A stretch of DNA of 63,463 nt. Origin: Hydrogenophaga sp. (GTDB taxonomy: Bacteria; Pseudomonadota; Gammaproteobacteria; Burkholderiales; Burkholderiaceae_C). The notes beneath the pieces were generated by a model that did not search any database, was not told the origin of the DNA, and saw nothing but the letters and a program-made list of their open reading frames with translations. Location: the NCBI RefSeq assembly GCF_018780075.1, contig NZ_JADMKB010000098.1, forward strand, positions 1 to 63,463, given 5' to 3'. The position numbers and the translations under genes are program-made. Shown piece after piece: positions 16,420 through 24,835 of the stretch (position 1 is the stretch's first letter; each line of letters starts with the position of its first letter).

Positions 16420-17000
16420 GCGGGTGCTCCCGCGCCCGGCCGGCGGGCCATGAAAAATCCGCGGCGCGGCGGCAGCGGCTCGGCCGCCACGGGCGGCACC
16501 GCGTCGGGTTCGGGCTGGTGACGGACCAGCGCCAGCGAAGCCAGCGCGGTCTCGCGCGCCAGGTCCTGTCCGGTGAAGCCGTTCATGGGGGAAAACAGCG
16601 CGCAGGTCTCGTGGTAGCCGATGGCGGGATCGTGTGCGCCGATGAAGTCAAACCGTTCGCTGCCGAAGTTCCGCACGGCCTTGCGCCCCACGCGGTGGCC
16701 GTGGGGGAGGTTCACCGAAGGCAGGCGCAGCAGGCTCATGAACCAGGGTGTGACGAGCACGCCTTCGGCCACCGGCCCGGCACCCTCTTCGCCTTCGGCC
16801 CACTCGAAGCCCACCGCCTCGACCGACAGCGCCGGGTTCAGCAAGGGGATGCCCTGCATGCGCTCGGTCTGCACGTGGCGGTAGAAGTCCACCAGGGCCT
16901 GCACGCGCATGTCCCGCACACACCGCAGAACCGGCGCTGCCGGGCTGCTGGTGGGGTCTCCCTGCGAGGGGGAAGACGCGGAGCGGCGCAGGGGGTCCAT
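16416..17000 (-). CDS. hoxT: Hydrogenase assembly chaperone HoxT/HupJ (HybE family)
   Basis: Member of the HybE/HupJ chaperone family needed for maturation of the exported hydrogenase. It is 194 residues with this start. The family region begins near VRDMRVQALVDFYRHV and includes MQGIPLLNPALSVEAVGF, LVTPWFMSLLRLP and FGSERFDFIG. Residues 1-25 (MDPLRRSASSPSQGDP...) are a translated subtype A repeat lying between hoxR and hoxT. A later start is the ATG of MRVQALVDF. The C-terminal 30 residues are Pro/Arg-rich and may be unstructured. Confidence 0.85.
   Translation of the reverse strand: MDPLRRSASSPSQGDPTSSPAAPVLRCVRDMRVQALVDFYRHVQTERMQGIPLLNPALSVEAVGFEWAEGEEGAGPVAEGVLVTPWFMSLLRLPSVNLPHGHRVGRKAVRNFGSERFDFIGAHDPAIGYHETCALFSPMNGFTGQDLARETALASLALVRHQPEPDAVPPVAAEPLPPRRGFFMARRPGAGAPA
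16924..16998 (-). repeat. GC-rich repeat, subtype A (diverged), overlapping the hoxT start
   Basis: Begins 3 nt after the hoxR TGA stop (TGACATGGACCCCCTGCGCC). It runs through CCCCTCGCAGGGAG to CCCGGCAGCGCCGG. Its first ATG is used here as the hoxT start, so this copy changed from spacer to coding. Confidence 0.65.
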
Positions 17001-17001
17001 G

Positions 17002-17244
17002 TCAATCCTCCAGCATCAGGAACTGCTCGGCATCGCCATCGCAGTTCGGGCAGCGCCAGTGCGCGGGCAAATCGGCGAACGGTGTGCCGGGGGCAATCTG
17101 CCACTGCGGGTCGCCGAGCGCGGGGTCGTAGACCCACCAGCAGATCTTGCATTCGAGGCGCGAGCCGGGGCGGAGCACGTCGCGGTTGCCCAGGTACGAG
17201 CCTTCAAAACCTTCAAACCCTTGGGAGTGGTCCGCGCCAGCCAT
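17002..17244 (-). CDS. hoxR: Rubredoxin HoxR/HupI
   Basis: Rubredoxin of 80 residues, thought to protect or assist assembly of the Fe-S clusters of the membrane-bound hydrogenase in oxygen. The iron site is the two Cys pairs CKICWWVYDP and WRCPNCDGD. The start is ATG 17244 (MAGADHSQGFEGFEGSYLG), 2 nt after hoxQ. The extended N-terminus relative to free rubredoxins is normal for HoxR. Confidence 0.93.
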   Translation of the reverse strand: MAGADHSQGFEGFEGSYLGNRDVLRPGSRLECKICWWVYDPALGDPQWQIAPGTPFADLPAHWRCPNCDGDAEQFLMLED

Positions 17245-17246
17245 GA

Positions 17247-18128
17247 TCAAACGCCCTCTAGATAGTTCATCACGTCGGCCAGGCGCTCGTGCGAATCGCG
17301 CAGGTCTTCGGGGGCGGCCATGGCCACCTCGGGCATGTCCACGACCTCGACCGTGTTGAGGATCACCTTGTCCATCGAGTTGTAGTACACCACGCGCCAG
17401 CAGTTCGGCAAGCGGGTGTTGGAGATGCGGCAGTTGCCGTACCCGCGCGAGAGCATGAGCACGCGGCCGGTGCCGAGGTGGTGGTCCAGAAAGCCGATGT
17501 CTTCGGGCGTGACCGGCAGCAGCGTGAGGTTGACCACGTGCGACACCTGGCCGGGTTTCCATCCCGCGACCTGGTCGCGAATTTCTTCCACCAGCAGGGG
17601 CGCGTTCTGCACGTTGGGCGGCAGCGGGCCGGCCCACTGCGGCTGGGTGCCCTGGGGCCACACGTCGTTCACCGCGATGGCGCGCAGCAGCGCGGGCACC
17701 GGGCCGACCTCGATCACGTCGTCGATCAGCGTGCGCTCGCCGTCCACGGTGCGGAAGGTGATGAGGCGCCACACGCCTGCCAGCACCGCCTCCTGGATGC
17801 GCACTTCGAGCGCGCCGTCCTCTTCGCGCACCAGGGCGCTGGCCTCGCCTTCGCCCAGGATCTGGTTGACCAGCCGCAGGTCGGCCGCGGGCAATTCGGT
17901 CAGCGACACCTGGCCACCGGGGCCACGCTCGGCAGTGCGGTCGAGCAGCGCCAGCACCTGGCCGAGCACCGAGCGGGCCGCGTCGCGTCCGGCCAGCTCT
18001 TCGGGCTCGGGCAGCACCGGCGGGCGGTAGGTGTCCATGTCCTTGGGCATGGGCAGGTAGTCCAGCGATTCATCTTCGGACTGGGTGCCCGGGCCGAGGG
18101 CGACGAGGGGGATGGGGAAGTCTTTCAT
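17247..18128 (-). CDS. hoxQ: Hydrogenase expression/assembly protein HoxQ/HupH
   Basis: Accessory protein that, with HoxO, keeps the small subunit HoxK in an export-competent state. It is 293 residues. The HupH C-terminal domain is clear from LSRGYGNCRISNTRLPNCWR and VVYYNSMDKVILNTVEV. Start ATG 18128 (MKDFPIPLVALGPG). It lies 29 nt after hoxO and 2 nt before hoxR. Confidence 0.93.
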   Translation of the reverse strand: MKDFPIPLVALGPGTQSEDESLDYLPMPKDMDTYRPPVLPEPEELAGRDAARSVLGQVLALLDRTAERGPGGQVSLTELPAADLRLVNQILGEGEASALVREEDGALEVRIQEAVLAGVWRLITFRTVDGERTLIDDVIEVGPVPALLRAIAVNDVWPQGTQPQWAGPLPPNVQNAPLLVEEIRDQVAGWKPGQVSHVVNLTLLPVTPEDIGFLDHHLGTGRVLMLSRGYGNCRISNTRLPNCWRVVYYNSMDKVILNTVEVVDMPEVAMAAPEDLRDSHERLADVMNYLEGV

Positions 18129-18157
18129 GGGGTGTCCTTGTCTGTCGGTCGGTCTTT

Positions 18158-18658
18158 TCAATGGCATCCGCTGTCACTGGCCGCGGCGCCCTGGCTCACC
18201 ACGGGAATGCCGATGGTGGGCGGGCGCGAGGGCGGCATGGTGAGCGCGGCGGCCACGCCGCTCAGGTACACGTCCCAGTCCTGCATGCCGGCGATGGCGG
18301 TCACGTAGTGGCCGTCGCGGAAGAACAGCAGCGTGGGCCAGCGCTGTGAACCGTAGCGGCGCGCCACCGCGTCCTCGTGGTCGCGCGGCACCACGGCGAT
18401 CTGGAAGCGGTGGGCGAAGGTCTTCAGGAGTTCGGGCAACACGGCCGCCACGTCCTGGCCTTCGGGGAAACGCACCGGGTCGCCGGCCAGCAGCACGACG
18501 CGGTCGCCGCCGCCCGCGCTCCACGCGGCCACGGTGGTCTCTTCGACCCACGCGGCACCGAAGTCGCGCGCCAGGCGCATCACCAGCGGCGGCGCGGGGT
18601 TGGTGTCGGGCACGGGCAGCGCAAAGGCGCGGCTGGGGGTTTCTGTGGCGGTGTTCAT
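18158..18658 (-). CDS. hoxO: Hydrogenase small-subunit chaperone HoxO/HupG (HyaE family)
   Basis: Thioredoxin-fold chaperone (166 residues) that binds the Tat signal of HoxK before export. It has VVLLAGDPVRFPEGQDVAAV, FQIAVVPRDHEDAVARRYGS and WPTLLFFRDGHYV, the thioredoxin-like strand pattern without the CxxC pair. It forms the usual O-Q-R order with its neighbours. Confidence 0.92.
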   Translation of the reverse strand: MNTATETPSRAFALPVPDTNPAPPLVMRLARDFGAAWVEETTVAAWSAGGGDRVVLLAGDPVRFPEGQDVAAVLPELLKTFAHRFQIAVVPRDHEDAVARRYGSQRWPTLLFFRDGHYVTAIAGMQDWDVYLSGVAAALTMPPSRPPTIGIPVVSQGAAASDSGCH

Positions 18659-18689
18659 GGGGTCTCCTGTGTGTTTGTCCGGTTGAATG

Positions 18690-18995
18690 TCAGTGCTGTC
18701 CAGAGAGCTGCTTCAGCTGCTCGGCGGTCATCTGTGAGGGCAGCACAAAGCCCGCGTCGCCACTGGCATCCAAGCCCTGCATGGCGCCGAGCACGAGGTC
18801 CAGCGCGCTGTTGACTTCCGCCGCGCGGGTGGCGTCGATGCGCTCGCGCGCATCACCCAGGAACACCAGCAACCAGTCGCCCGGCGCCAGCGGACCGACC
18901 AGCGCGGTGGTGACGCGGCGGCGCTCGCCGCGGCCTTCGCACCAGGCGTGGCCGGGCTCGGTGGCGGTGACCTGCATGGGCATGCCGATGCACAT
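18690..18995 (-). CDS. hoxL: HypC-like chaperone HoxL/HupF
   Basis: HypC paralogue of 101 residues dedicated to the large subunit of the membrane-bound hydrogenase. It begins Met-Cys (MCIGMPMQV). The family segment LVGPLAPGDWLLVFLGDARE follows. The C-terminal extension beyond HypC length is normal for HoxL. The gene lies 2 nt after hoxM. Confidence 0.93.
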   Translation of the reverse strand: MCIGMPMQVTATEPGHAWCEGRGERRRVTTALVGPLAPGDWLLVFLGDARERIDATRAAEVNSALDLVLGAMQGLDASGDAGFVLPSQMTAEQLKQLSGQH

Positions 18996-18997
18996 GA

Positions 18998-19660
18998 TCA
19001 GAGGTCCTTTGGCATGAAGCGGTCGTCGCCGATCCGGCAGGCGGTGTCGGGTGCCGGGCGCTGCGTTTCGTAGGCGACGAGCGCGAGTTCGTCCATGGTC
19101 ACCGCCTCGCGTTCGCCCAGCGGCGTGCGGCGTGGTACGGGCTCGCCGCCCCAGCGCGCGATCTGCTCCACGCCCAGGGCCAGCGCCTCTTCCATCGCGG
19201 CCTTCACGACCGGGCGCAGGCTGCCGCCGTAGTCCTCCAGCTCCTGCGGCTGGCAGCCGATCAGCAGCACCTGCTCGGGATACTGCTCGGTCAGCTGCGC
19301 GAGCATCAGCACTTCCTGGAAACCGGTCTGGTGCAGGCTCATCTTCTTGGCGCCCATGAAGCGCGGCACGGCGTCGTCGCGCACCTCTTTCAGCGTGCCG
19401 GGCTCCAGGCCGTAGTCGATGGCGTCGAAGATCAGCAGCGCGTCGGCCGCCTGCACGTGCTGGATCAAATACAGGCCCTGCGTGCCGCCGTCGATCAGGC
19501 TGACGTGGTCGGCGAACTCGAAACGGCGTTGCAGCGCTTCGATGCAGCGCACGCCAAAGCCCTCGTCGGCCCAGAGCAGGTTGCCGATGCCGAGCACACA
19601 GATCGAACGCGGGCTGTCACCCGAGGGGTGACAGGTGGTTTCAGACGGAAGAAGGCTCAT
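18998..19660 (-). CDS. hoxM: Hydrogenase maturation endopeptidase HoxM/HupD
   Basis: Protease that trims the C-terminus of HoxG after nickel insertion. It is 220 residues. It has VLGIGNLLWADEGFGVRC, carrying the GxGNxxxxDEG nickel-sensing motif, LIDGGTQGLYL, and IFDAIDYG. The start is ATG 19660 (MSLLPSETT); a TTG 18 nt upstream is possible but less likely. It follows a HigA-like gene by 22 nt and precedes hoxL by 2 nt. Confidence 0.93.
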   Translation of the reverse strand: MSLLPSETTCHPSGDSPRSICVLGIGNLLWADEGFGVRCIEALQRRFEFADHVSLIDGGTQGLYLIQHVQAADALLIFDAIDYGLEPGTLKEVRDDAVPRFMGAKKMSLHQTGFQEVLMLAQLTEQYPEQVLLIGCQPQELEDYGGSLRPVVKAAMEEALALGVEQIARWGGEPVPRRTPLGEREAVTMDELALVAYETQRPAPDTACRIGDDRFMPKDL

Positions 19661-19682
19661 GGTGGGTGGTCCCGTCAAACGG

Positions 19683-20024
19683 TCAGTGGGAGGAAGAAGG
19701 CGTCGGCGCGCAGAGGCGCTTCCAGGCGTGGAAGCTGTCCCAGGCGGCCTGGTGCGCGAGCCAGAAGCCGGCGTCGATGCCGAACTGCCGCGCGCAGCGG
19801 ATGGCGGTGTCGGGTGACATGGCCCGCTGGCCGTGCACCAGCTCGTGCAGCCGGCGGCGTGACAGGCCCAGCACCCGCGCGGCCTCGCTCTGGCTCAGGC
19901 CCAGCGGCGCCAGGCAGGTGCGCGCCAGCAGCCGCCCCGGGTGCATGGGCGTGCGCACCGGCACGCCCATCGGCGGAAGGGCCGAAGCAGCAGCGAGCCA
20001 ACGGGGACGACCAGAGAGCGACAT
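19683..20024 (-). CDS. Orphan HigA-like helix-turn-helix protein in the hox operon
   Basis: XRE-type DNA-binding protein of 113 residues. MHPGRLLARTCLAPLGLSQS, then EAARVLGLSRRRLHELVHG, then MSPDTAIRCARQFGIDAGFW and LAHQAAWD, is the HigA antitoxin pattern. No HigB toxin gene is adjacent: hoxM follows and hoxZ precedes. Same strand and tight spacing (22 nt before hoxM) make it part of the operon. It could be an operon-internal regulator or a captured antitoxin. The first about 27 residues before MHPG are not part of the family; the start could be the ATG of MGVPVRTP or MHPG. Confidence 0.82.
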   Translation of the reverse strand: MSLSGRPRWLAAASALPPMGVPVRTPMHPGRLLARTCLAPLGLSQSEAARVLGLSRRRLHELVHGQRAMSPDTAIRCARQFGIDAGFWLAHQAAWDSFHAWKRLCAPTPSSSH

Positions 20025-20070
20025 GGTGCAAATGAGGAAATGGGATCGGAGAAAAGGTATCTACTCAGGG

Positions 20071-20142
20071 CGCCGAGGAACCGGCTTTGCCGGGCCTCCA
20101 GCGCCGCCCCCTGGGGGGTGACGCCGAAGGCGGCGCGGGGGG
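20071..20142 (-). repeat. Stop-anchored GC-rich repeat, subtype A, after hoxZ
   Basis: Begins directly after the hoxZ TGA (CCCCCCGCGCCGCCTTCGGC), then ACCCCCCAGGGGGC, then CCGGCAAAGCCGG. It is one of the cleanest copies and can be used as the reference for the family. Confidence 0.88.
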
Positions 20143-20874
20143 TCAATCTTTAAACGTTCGGCGGCCGGAAATCATGGTGGACACGATGCTCTGCCGCCCC
20201 ATAATGTCCTCGCGGATCGCGGCGTACACGTGCAGCGTGATGAAGATGATCAGCGCCCACATGCCCAGGTGGTGCCAGGTGTGCACGTCCTGGCTCTGGC
20301 CCATCAGCGGGATCACCCAGCCGAACAGCCGCTCTTGCCACGAACCCATCTGTGCGCCTTCGCCGTAGAGCGCAAACCCCGTGACGATCATGAAGAGCGT
20401 GAGCATCAGGAAGCCCGAGAACATGGCGAAGCGCGCCAGCGGGTTGTGGCCCACGTAGCGGCCCGGCCGCGGGATCAGGAAGGCGTACCACTTGAGCATG
20501 GTGAGCACCTCGTTCCAGTAGGCTTTCTGGAAGACCGGCACCCAGAACATTTCGCGCGCGTGGTGGTTGCCCACCAGCGCCCAGTAGGTGCGGCCGATCA
20601 GGCCCACGGCCAGCAGGTAGCCCGCCGTGAAGTGCGCGAAGCGGATGTAACCCATGAGGTAGTGCGCGCTGGCCTCGCCCGGCATGGTCGGCAGCGGGCT
20701 GCCGATGAAGTAGCCGGTGAGGGCCAGCACGGTGATGGACGCCGCGTTGATCCAGTGCCAGAGGCGCACGGGCGCTTCGTACACATAGACCGACTTGGTG
20801 GTCTGGCCGTGCGAGACGGCGCTTTCGTCGATGCCGGTGGCGTCGATGAGCTGTTCGGGGGACGTGGTGGACAT
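20143..20874 (-). CDS. hoxZ: Ni/Fe-hydrogenase b-type cytochrome HoxZ/HupC
   Basis: Membrane cytochrome b (243 residues) that anchors HoxKG to the periplasmic face and passes electrons to quinone. It has four hydrophobic helices, starting at WINAASITVLALTGYFIG, SAHYLMGYIRFAHFTAGYLL, FAMFSGFLMLTLFMIVTGFA and MWALIIFITLHVYAAI. Candidate heme His residues lie in RLWHWIN, RFAHFT, VHTWHHLG and TLHVYA. It starts at ATG 20874 preceded by GGAGG; an upstream TTG is unlikely. A repeat follows its stop immediately. Confidence 0.95.
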   Translation of the reverse strand: MSTTSPEQLIDATGIDESAVSHGQTTKSVYVYEAPVRLWHWINAASITVLALTGYFIGSPLPTMPGEASAHYLMGYIRFAHFTAGYLLAVGLIGRTYWALVGNHHAREMFWVPVFQKAYWNEVLTMLKWYAFLIPRPGRYVGHNPLARFAMFSGFLMLTLFMIVTGFALYGEGAQMGSWQERLFGWVIPLMGQSQDVHTWHHLGMWALIIFITLHVYAAIREDIMGRQSIVSTMISGRRTFKD

Positions 20875-20915
20875 GGTGGCCTCCAAATAACGGTTGCCGT
20901 GGATCGGGGTGGCCG

Positions 20916-21518
20916 TCAGGCCGCCAGCTGACCGAAGAGCACCAGGCCGGCGGTGCCCAGCAGCGCGCCCAGGCCCCCCAGCGCCCAGCCGCTGCGCCCG
21001 GCGAGTGCCCGGCGGATGCCCAGACCCGCGACCACGCCGCCGGTGTGCAGCGCGGCCGTGGTCAGCAGGAAGCCCGCGGCGTAACCCGCGAAGCCCGTGG
21101 CCGGTGTTTCAGCGCCGTGCGCCAGGCCGTGCAGCGAGGCCGCCGCGGCGACCAGCCCCAGGCCGATCGCGGTCGGCATCGGCTGGCGGGCCAGCACCAG
21201 CATGGCGCCGAACAGCACCACCGACAGCGCCACGCCCTGCTCCAGGAACGGCAGGCTCACGCCCGCTGCGCCCAGCGCCGCGCTGGCCACGAGCGCCAGC
21301 AGGAAGGTGGCCGGGCCTTGCCAGGCCTTGCCCTGCGGCAGGGCACAGACCGACCACACGCCCACGGCCACCATGGCCAGCAGGTGGTCGAGGCCGAAGG
21401 GGTGCGACAGGCCTTCCATGAGGCTGGTGGCACCGTGGCCCGGGTGGGCCTGGGCCACGCCGGCCAGACCGGTCAGCAGCGCGGCGGCGGTCAGGCGGCG
21501 GATGTTTTTCGATTGCAT
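20916..21518 (-). CDS. hupE: HupE/UreJ-type nickel permease
   Basis: Integral membrane protein of 200 residues, likely a nickel permease supplying the hydrogenases. A cleavable signal ends near VAQA, giving a mature N-terminus HPGHGATS. The conserved HupE motif HPFGLDHLLAMVAVG and the C-terminal HGLAHGAET supply His/Asp metal ligands. Six hydrophobic segments are visible. It lies between hoxG and hoxZ, 26 nt after hoxG, which is an unusual position compared with other hup clusters known to me. Start ATG 21518. Confidence 0.9.
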   Translation of the reverse strand: MQSKNIRRLTAAALLTGLAGVAQAHPGHGATSLMEGLSHPFGLDHLLAMVAVGVWSVCALPQGKAWQGPATFLLALVASAALGAAGVSLPFLEQGVALSVVLFGAMLVLARQPMPTAIGLGLVAAAASLHGLAHGAETPATGFAGYAAGFLLTTAALHTGGVVAGLGIRRALAGRSGWALGGLGALLGTAGLVLFGQLAA

Positions 21519-21544
21519 GTGTTTCTCCTCGTGGTCTGGGGTGT

Positions 21545-23416
21545 TCAACGGACAGTGACACGCACCATTTCCTGGCCGTCTTCGCTCATCACGTGGGTCG
21601 AGCAAGCCAGGCAGGGGTCGAAGCTGTGCAGCGTGCGCAGGATCTCCAGCGGCTGCTCGGGGTTGACCATGGGCGTGTTCATGAGCGAGGCTTCAAAGGC
21701 GCCGATCTGGCCCTTGGTGTCGCGCGGCGACCCGTTCCAGGTGGTGGGCACCACGCACTGGTAGTTCTCGATCTTCCCGTCCTTGATCTTGATCCAGTGG
21801 CCCAGCATGCCGCGCGGTGCGGCGACCGTGCCCACGCCCTTGGCCTCTTTCGGCCAGGTGGACGGGTCCCACTTCTCGGCGTTGACGGTGCTGGTGTCGC
21901 CGGCCTTGATGTTGCCGATCAATTGCTTGAAGTCGTCCATCATCATCTCGGCGGCGTACTGGCTCTCCAGCGCGCGGGCCAGGGTGCGGCCGATGGTGGT
22001 GGGCAGCAGCTGCTTGAGCGAGAAGTTGGTTTCTGGCAGGCCCAGGGCCTTGGGGATCGCGCTGTTGATCGCCACCGCCGCGCCGTCCACCTGCTCCTTC
22101 ACGCGCTGGCAGTGCTTGTTGCCCTGCATGGCGTGGGCGTAGCCCAGGATGTAGCGCGACAGCGGACCGACCTCGACCGCGTGGCCGCGCCAGCGCGGGC
22201 TCTTGATCCACGAGTACTTTGCGCTCTCGTCGAGGTTCTCGATCTTGGTGCGCGTGCCCTTGAAGTTGGGGCCTTCGGGGGCGTAGTTGGCCTCGGTGAC
22301 GCCGTCCCAGGGGTGCAGGCCCTTGCTGTCATCCCCGTTTTTGTCGCCGTACGTATACCAGCTGTGGCTCACGAACTCCTGCACCTGCTCGGGGTCGCGC
22401 GGGTCGATGGGATGGATCTTGTCCCAGTTGCCGTCGAGGATCACGCCGCCGGGCAGCTGGTGCGTGCTGTGGTCGTAAGGCACCTTTTCATACGTGCCGT
22501 AGTCGGCCACGTTGGTGGCGCTCAAACCACCGCCGTAGAGCCAGCCGGCGTTCTTGTAGATGGTGCCGATGGCCAGCACGTCCGGGATGTAGACGTTGTT
22601 GTTGAAGTCGATCATTTCCTGGATGCGGGCCTGCACGAAATTCAGCCGCTCCATGTTGATCGGGGCGCCGGCGGCGCCGTTGCCGTCGAGGTTGATGGCG
22701 CAGGGCACGCCGCCCACCAGGTAGTTGGGGTGCGGGTTCTTGCCACCGAAGATGGTGTGCACCTTGACCCATTCCTTCTGCAGGTCCAGCGCTTCCAGGT
22801 AGTGCGTCACGGCCATCAGGTTGGCCTCGGGCGGCAGCACATAGGCCTTGCTGCCCCAGTAGCCGTTGGCAAACGGCCCGAGCTGGCCGCTTTCAACGAA
22901 TTTCTTCAGGCGGTTCTGCACGTCGCGGAAGTAGCCGGCCGACGACATGGGGTGCGCGGGCGACACCATCTGCTGCAGGTCGCTGGTCTTCTTCGGGTCG
23001 GCCTGCAGGCAGGACACGACGTCGACCCAGTCCAGCGCGTGCAGGTGGTAGAAGTGCACCGCGTGGTCGTGCACCTGCAGCGTCTTGGCCATCATCTCGC
23101 GGATCAGGTGCGCGTTGAGCGGGATGCGGATGTCCAGCGCGTCTTCCACCGCGCGCACCGAGGCCAGCGCGTGGCAGCCGGTGCAGACGCCGCAGATGCG
23201 CTCGACGAAGGCCCAGGCGTCGCGCGGGTCGCGGCCCTTGAGGATCACCTCCAGACCACGCCACATGGTGCCGGTGGAGACCGCGTTGCGGATCACGTTG
23301 TTGCTGTCGAGGTTGACCTCGCAGCGCATGTGGCCCTCGATGCGCGTGACCGGGTCGACGACGATGCGCCGGCCGGTGTTGTCCATCTTGAAGCCCTGTG
23401 TTTCGTAAGCACCCAT
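21545..23416 (-). CDS. hoxG: Membrane-bound uptake [NiFe]-hydrogenase large subunit HoxG/HupL
   Basis: Catalytic subunit of the group 1 periplasmic H2 oxidase, 623 residues, about the length of R. eutropha HoxG. The L1 motif [15 protein letters not shown] is near residue 70 and the C-terminal motif DPCLACSTH ends the mature chain. The 15-residue tail [15 protein letters not shown] is removed by HoxM. The subunit has no own signal and is exported with HoxK. It lies 24 nt after hoxK. Confidence 0.97.
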   Translation of the reverse strand: MGAYETQGFKMDNTGRRIVVDPVTRIEGHMRCEVNLDSNNVIRNAVSTGTMWRGLEVILKGRDPRDAWAFVERICGVCTGCHALASVRAVEDALDIRIPLNAHLIREMMAKTLQVHDHAVHFYHLHALDWVDVVSCLQADPKKTSDLQQMVSPAHPMSSAGYFRDVQNRLKKFVESGQLGPFANGYWGSKAYVLPPEANLMAVTHYLEALDLQKEWVKVHTIFGGKNPHPNYLVGGVPCAINLDGNGAAGAPINMERLNFVQARIQEMIDFNNNVYIPDVLAIGTIYKNAGWLYGGGLSATNVADYGTYEKVPYDHSTHQLPGGVILDGNWDKIHPIDPRDPEQVQEFVSHSWYTYGDKNGDDSKGLHPWDGVTEANYAPEGPNFKGTRTKIENLDESAKYSWIKSPRWRGHAVEVGPLSRYILGYAHAMQGNKHCQRVKEQVDGAAVAINSAIPKALGLPETNFSLKQLLPTTIGRTLARALESQYAAEMMMDDFKQLIGNIKAGDTSTVNAEKWDPSTWPKEAKGVGTVAAPRGMLGHWIKIKDGKIENYQCVVPTTWNGSPRDTKGQIGAFEASLMNTPMVNPEQPLEILRTLHSFDPCLACSTHVMSEDGQEMVRVTVR

Positions 23417-23440
23417 GGTGTTCTTCCTCGTGTGTCTGGA

Positions 23441-24532
23441 TCAGCTGTTGGTGGACGCCGCTTTGGCCTCGACGGCCTTGTCGCGTGCCCGCTTGGCCAC
23501 CGAGATGGCGGCGTGCGCCGCGACCGCGGCACCCACCACACCGGCCGCCGTGCCACCGATCTCATCGGCGTTGGCTTCGATGCCGAAGGCGTGGATGTCG
23601 GTCAGGCGGTCGTAGAACGAGCCCTTGTCCCAGAAGCCGTCTTCCGAGCAGCCGATGCAGCCGTGGCCGGCCTTGATCGGGAAGCTGGTGCCCTCGTTCC
23701 ACATCACCGTGGAGCAGGCGTTGTAGGTGGTCGGGCCCTTGCAGCCGACCTTGTAGAGGCAGTAGCCCTTGCGCGCGGACTCGTCGTCCCAGGCCTCGAC
23801 GAACTGGCCGGCGTCGAAGTGCGGGCGGCGGTAGCACTTGTCGTGGATGCGCTGGCTGTAGAACATCTTCGGGCGGCCCTGGCGGTCCAGCTCGGGGATC
23901 TTGTCGAAGGTCAGCATGTAGGTGATCACGCCCGTCATCACCTCGGGGATGGGCGGGCAGCCCGGCACCTTGATGATGGGCTTGTCGGTGATGACCTTGT
24001 GGATCGGCGTGGCCTGCGTGGGGTTGGGCTTGGCGGCCTGCACGCAGCCCCATGAGGCGCACGAACCCCAGGCGATGATGGCCTTGGCATCCTTGGCCAC
24101 ATGCTTGAGTTTTTCGATGAAGGGCTTGCCCGACTGGATGCAGAACATGCCGTCTTCATTGAGCGGCGGGTTGCCTTCCACGGCCAGGATGTACTGGCCC
24201 TTGTACTTGGTCATGATCTCTTCGAGGATGGCCTCGGCCTGGTGGCCGGCGGCGGCCATCAGGGTGTCGTCGTAGTCCAGCGAGATCATCGACAGCACCA
24301 CGTCCTTGGCCAGCGGGTGCGCCGAGCGGATGAACGACTCGGTGCAGCAGGTGCACTCCAGACCGTGCAGCCAGAGCACCGGGGTGCGCGGCTTGGTTTC
24401 CATGGCGTGCGCGATCTGCGGCACGAACGAGGGCGCCAGCCCCAGCGAGGTGGCGGTGAGCGAGCAGTACTTCAGAAAGCTGCGGCGCGAGATGCCCTTG
24501 CGGCGCATCACCTCGTAAAAGGTTTCCATCAT
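23441..24532 (-). CDS. hoxK: Membrane-bound uptake hydrogenase small subunit HoxK/HupS, O2-tolerant type
   Basis: Exported electron-transfer subunit (363 residues) with three Fe-S clusters. The Tat signal [17 protein letters not shown] ends at AHA-Met44. Counting from Met44, cysteines fall at 17, 19 and 20 (LECTCCTES), 115 and 120 (WGSCASWGC) and 149 (PGCPP). These are exactly the six ligands of the [4Fe-3S] proximal cluster of O2-tolerant hydrogenases. A C-terminal membrane anchor is present ([19 protein letters not shown]). Start ATG ATG at 24532/24529. It heads the operon, behind a sigma54-like promoter. Confidence 0.97.
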   Translation of the reverse strand: MMETFYEVMRRKGISRRSFLKYCSLTATSLGLAPSFVPQIAHAMETKPRTPVLWLHGLECTCCTESFIRSAHPLAKDVVLSMISLDYDDTLMAAAGHQAEAILEEIMTKYKGQYILAVEGNPPLNEDGMFCIQSGKPFIEKLKHVAKDAKAIIAWGSCASWGCVQAAKPNPTQATPIHKVITDKPIIKVPGCPPIPEVMTGVITYMLTFDKIPELDRQGRPKMFYSQRIHDKCYRRPHFDAGQFVEAWDDESARKGYCLYKVGCKGPTTYNACSTVMWNEGTSFPIKAGHGCIGCSEDGFWDKGSFYDRLTDIHAFGIEANADEIGGTAAGVVGAAVAAHAAISVAKRARDKAVEAKAASTNS

Positions 24533-24601
24533 GGGTTTGTCTCCGTTGGCTGTTGTGGGGCAGAACCGGGTCCCGCCGATGCAGGCAGGTGTGTGACCGT
24601 C

Positions 24602-24617
24602 TGCAAACCACGGGCCA
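24602..24617 (-). promoter_or_regulatory. Sigma54-type -24/-12 promoter of hoxK
   Basis: Minus-strand sequence TGGCCCGTGGTTTGCA matches the sigma54 consensus TGGCACG-N4-TTGCA with one mismatch and the invariant GG and GC at correct spacing. Transcription would start near 24590, leaving a leader of about 58 nt. It fits activation by HoxA, encoded in the same cluster. Confidence 0.75.
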
Positions 24618-24803
24618 TGAACGACCCACCAAGGGAAAACACCAACAGGCCTTTGCAAGACCTTGTTTCACAACAGTTTTTTACAGAGATTGCAACCGTC
24701 TTGCGGATCTCCCCTGCCCAAGGGATCAGTCAAGTTTCCAGTTGACAGAACAAACCGGAAAGCATTCATCCAGCCGGGTTCGGACCCATCACCGGGCAAG
24801 GGA

Positions 24804-24835
24804 CGAAAAAAAACCGACCCTTGTGGGGTCGGTTT
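24804..24835 (-). terminator. Rho-independent terminator upstream of hoxK
   Basis: Perfect 10-bp stem AAACCGACCC / GGGTCGGTTT with a 5-nt loop. On the minus strand it is followed by a run of eight T residues. The T-tract polarity means it ends leftward transcription that begins right of it, not the hox operon itself. Confidence 0.85.

Noticed and set aside
19661..19678. TTG start for hoxM
   Set aside because: The ATG at 19660 gives the normal protein; the extra six residues add nothing.
21593..24055. Open frame of 820 codons antisense to hoxG and hoxK
   Set aside because: Shadow of high-GC codon bias; hoxG and hoxK on the other strand have full family motifs.
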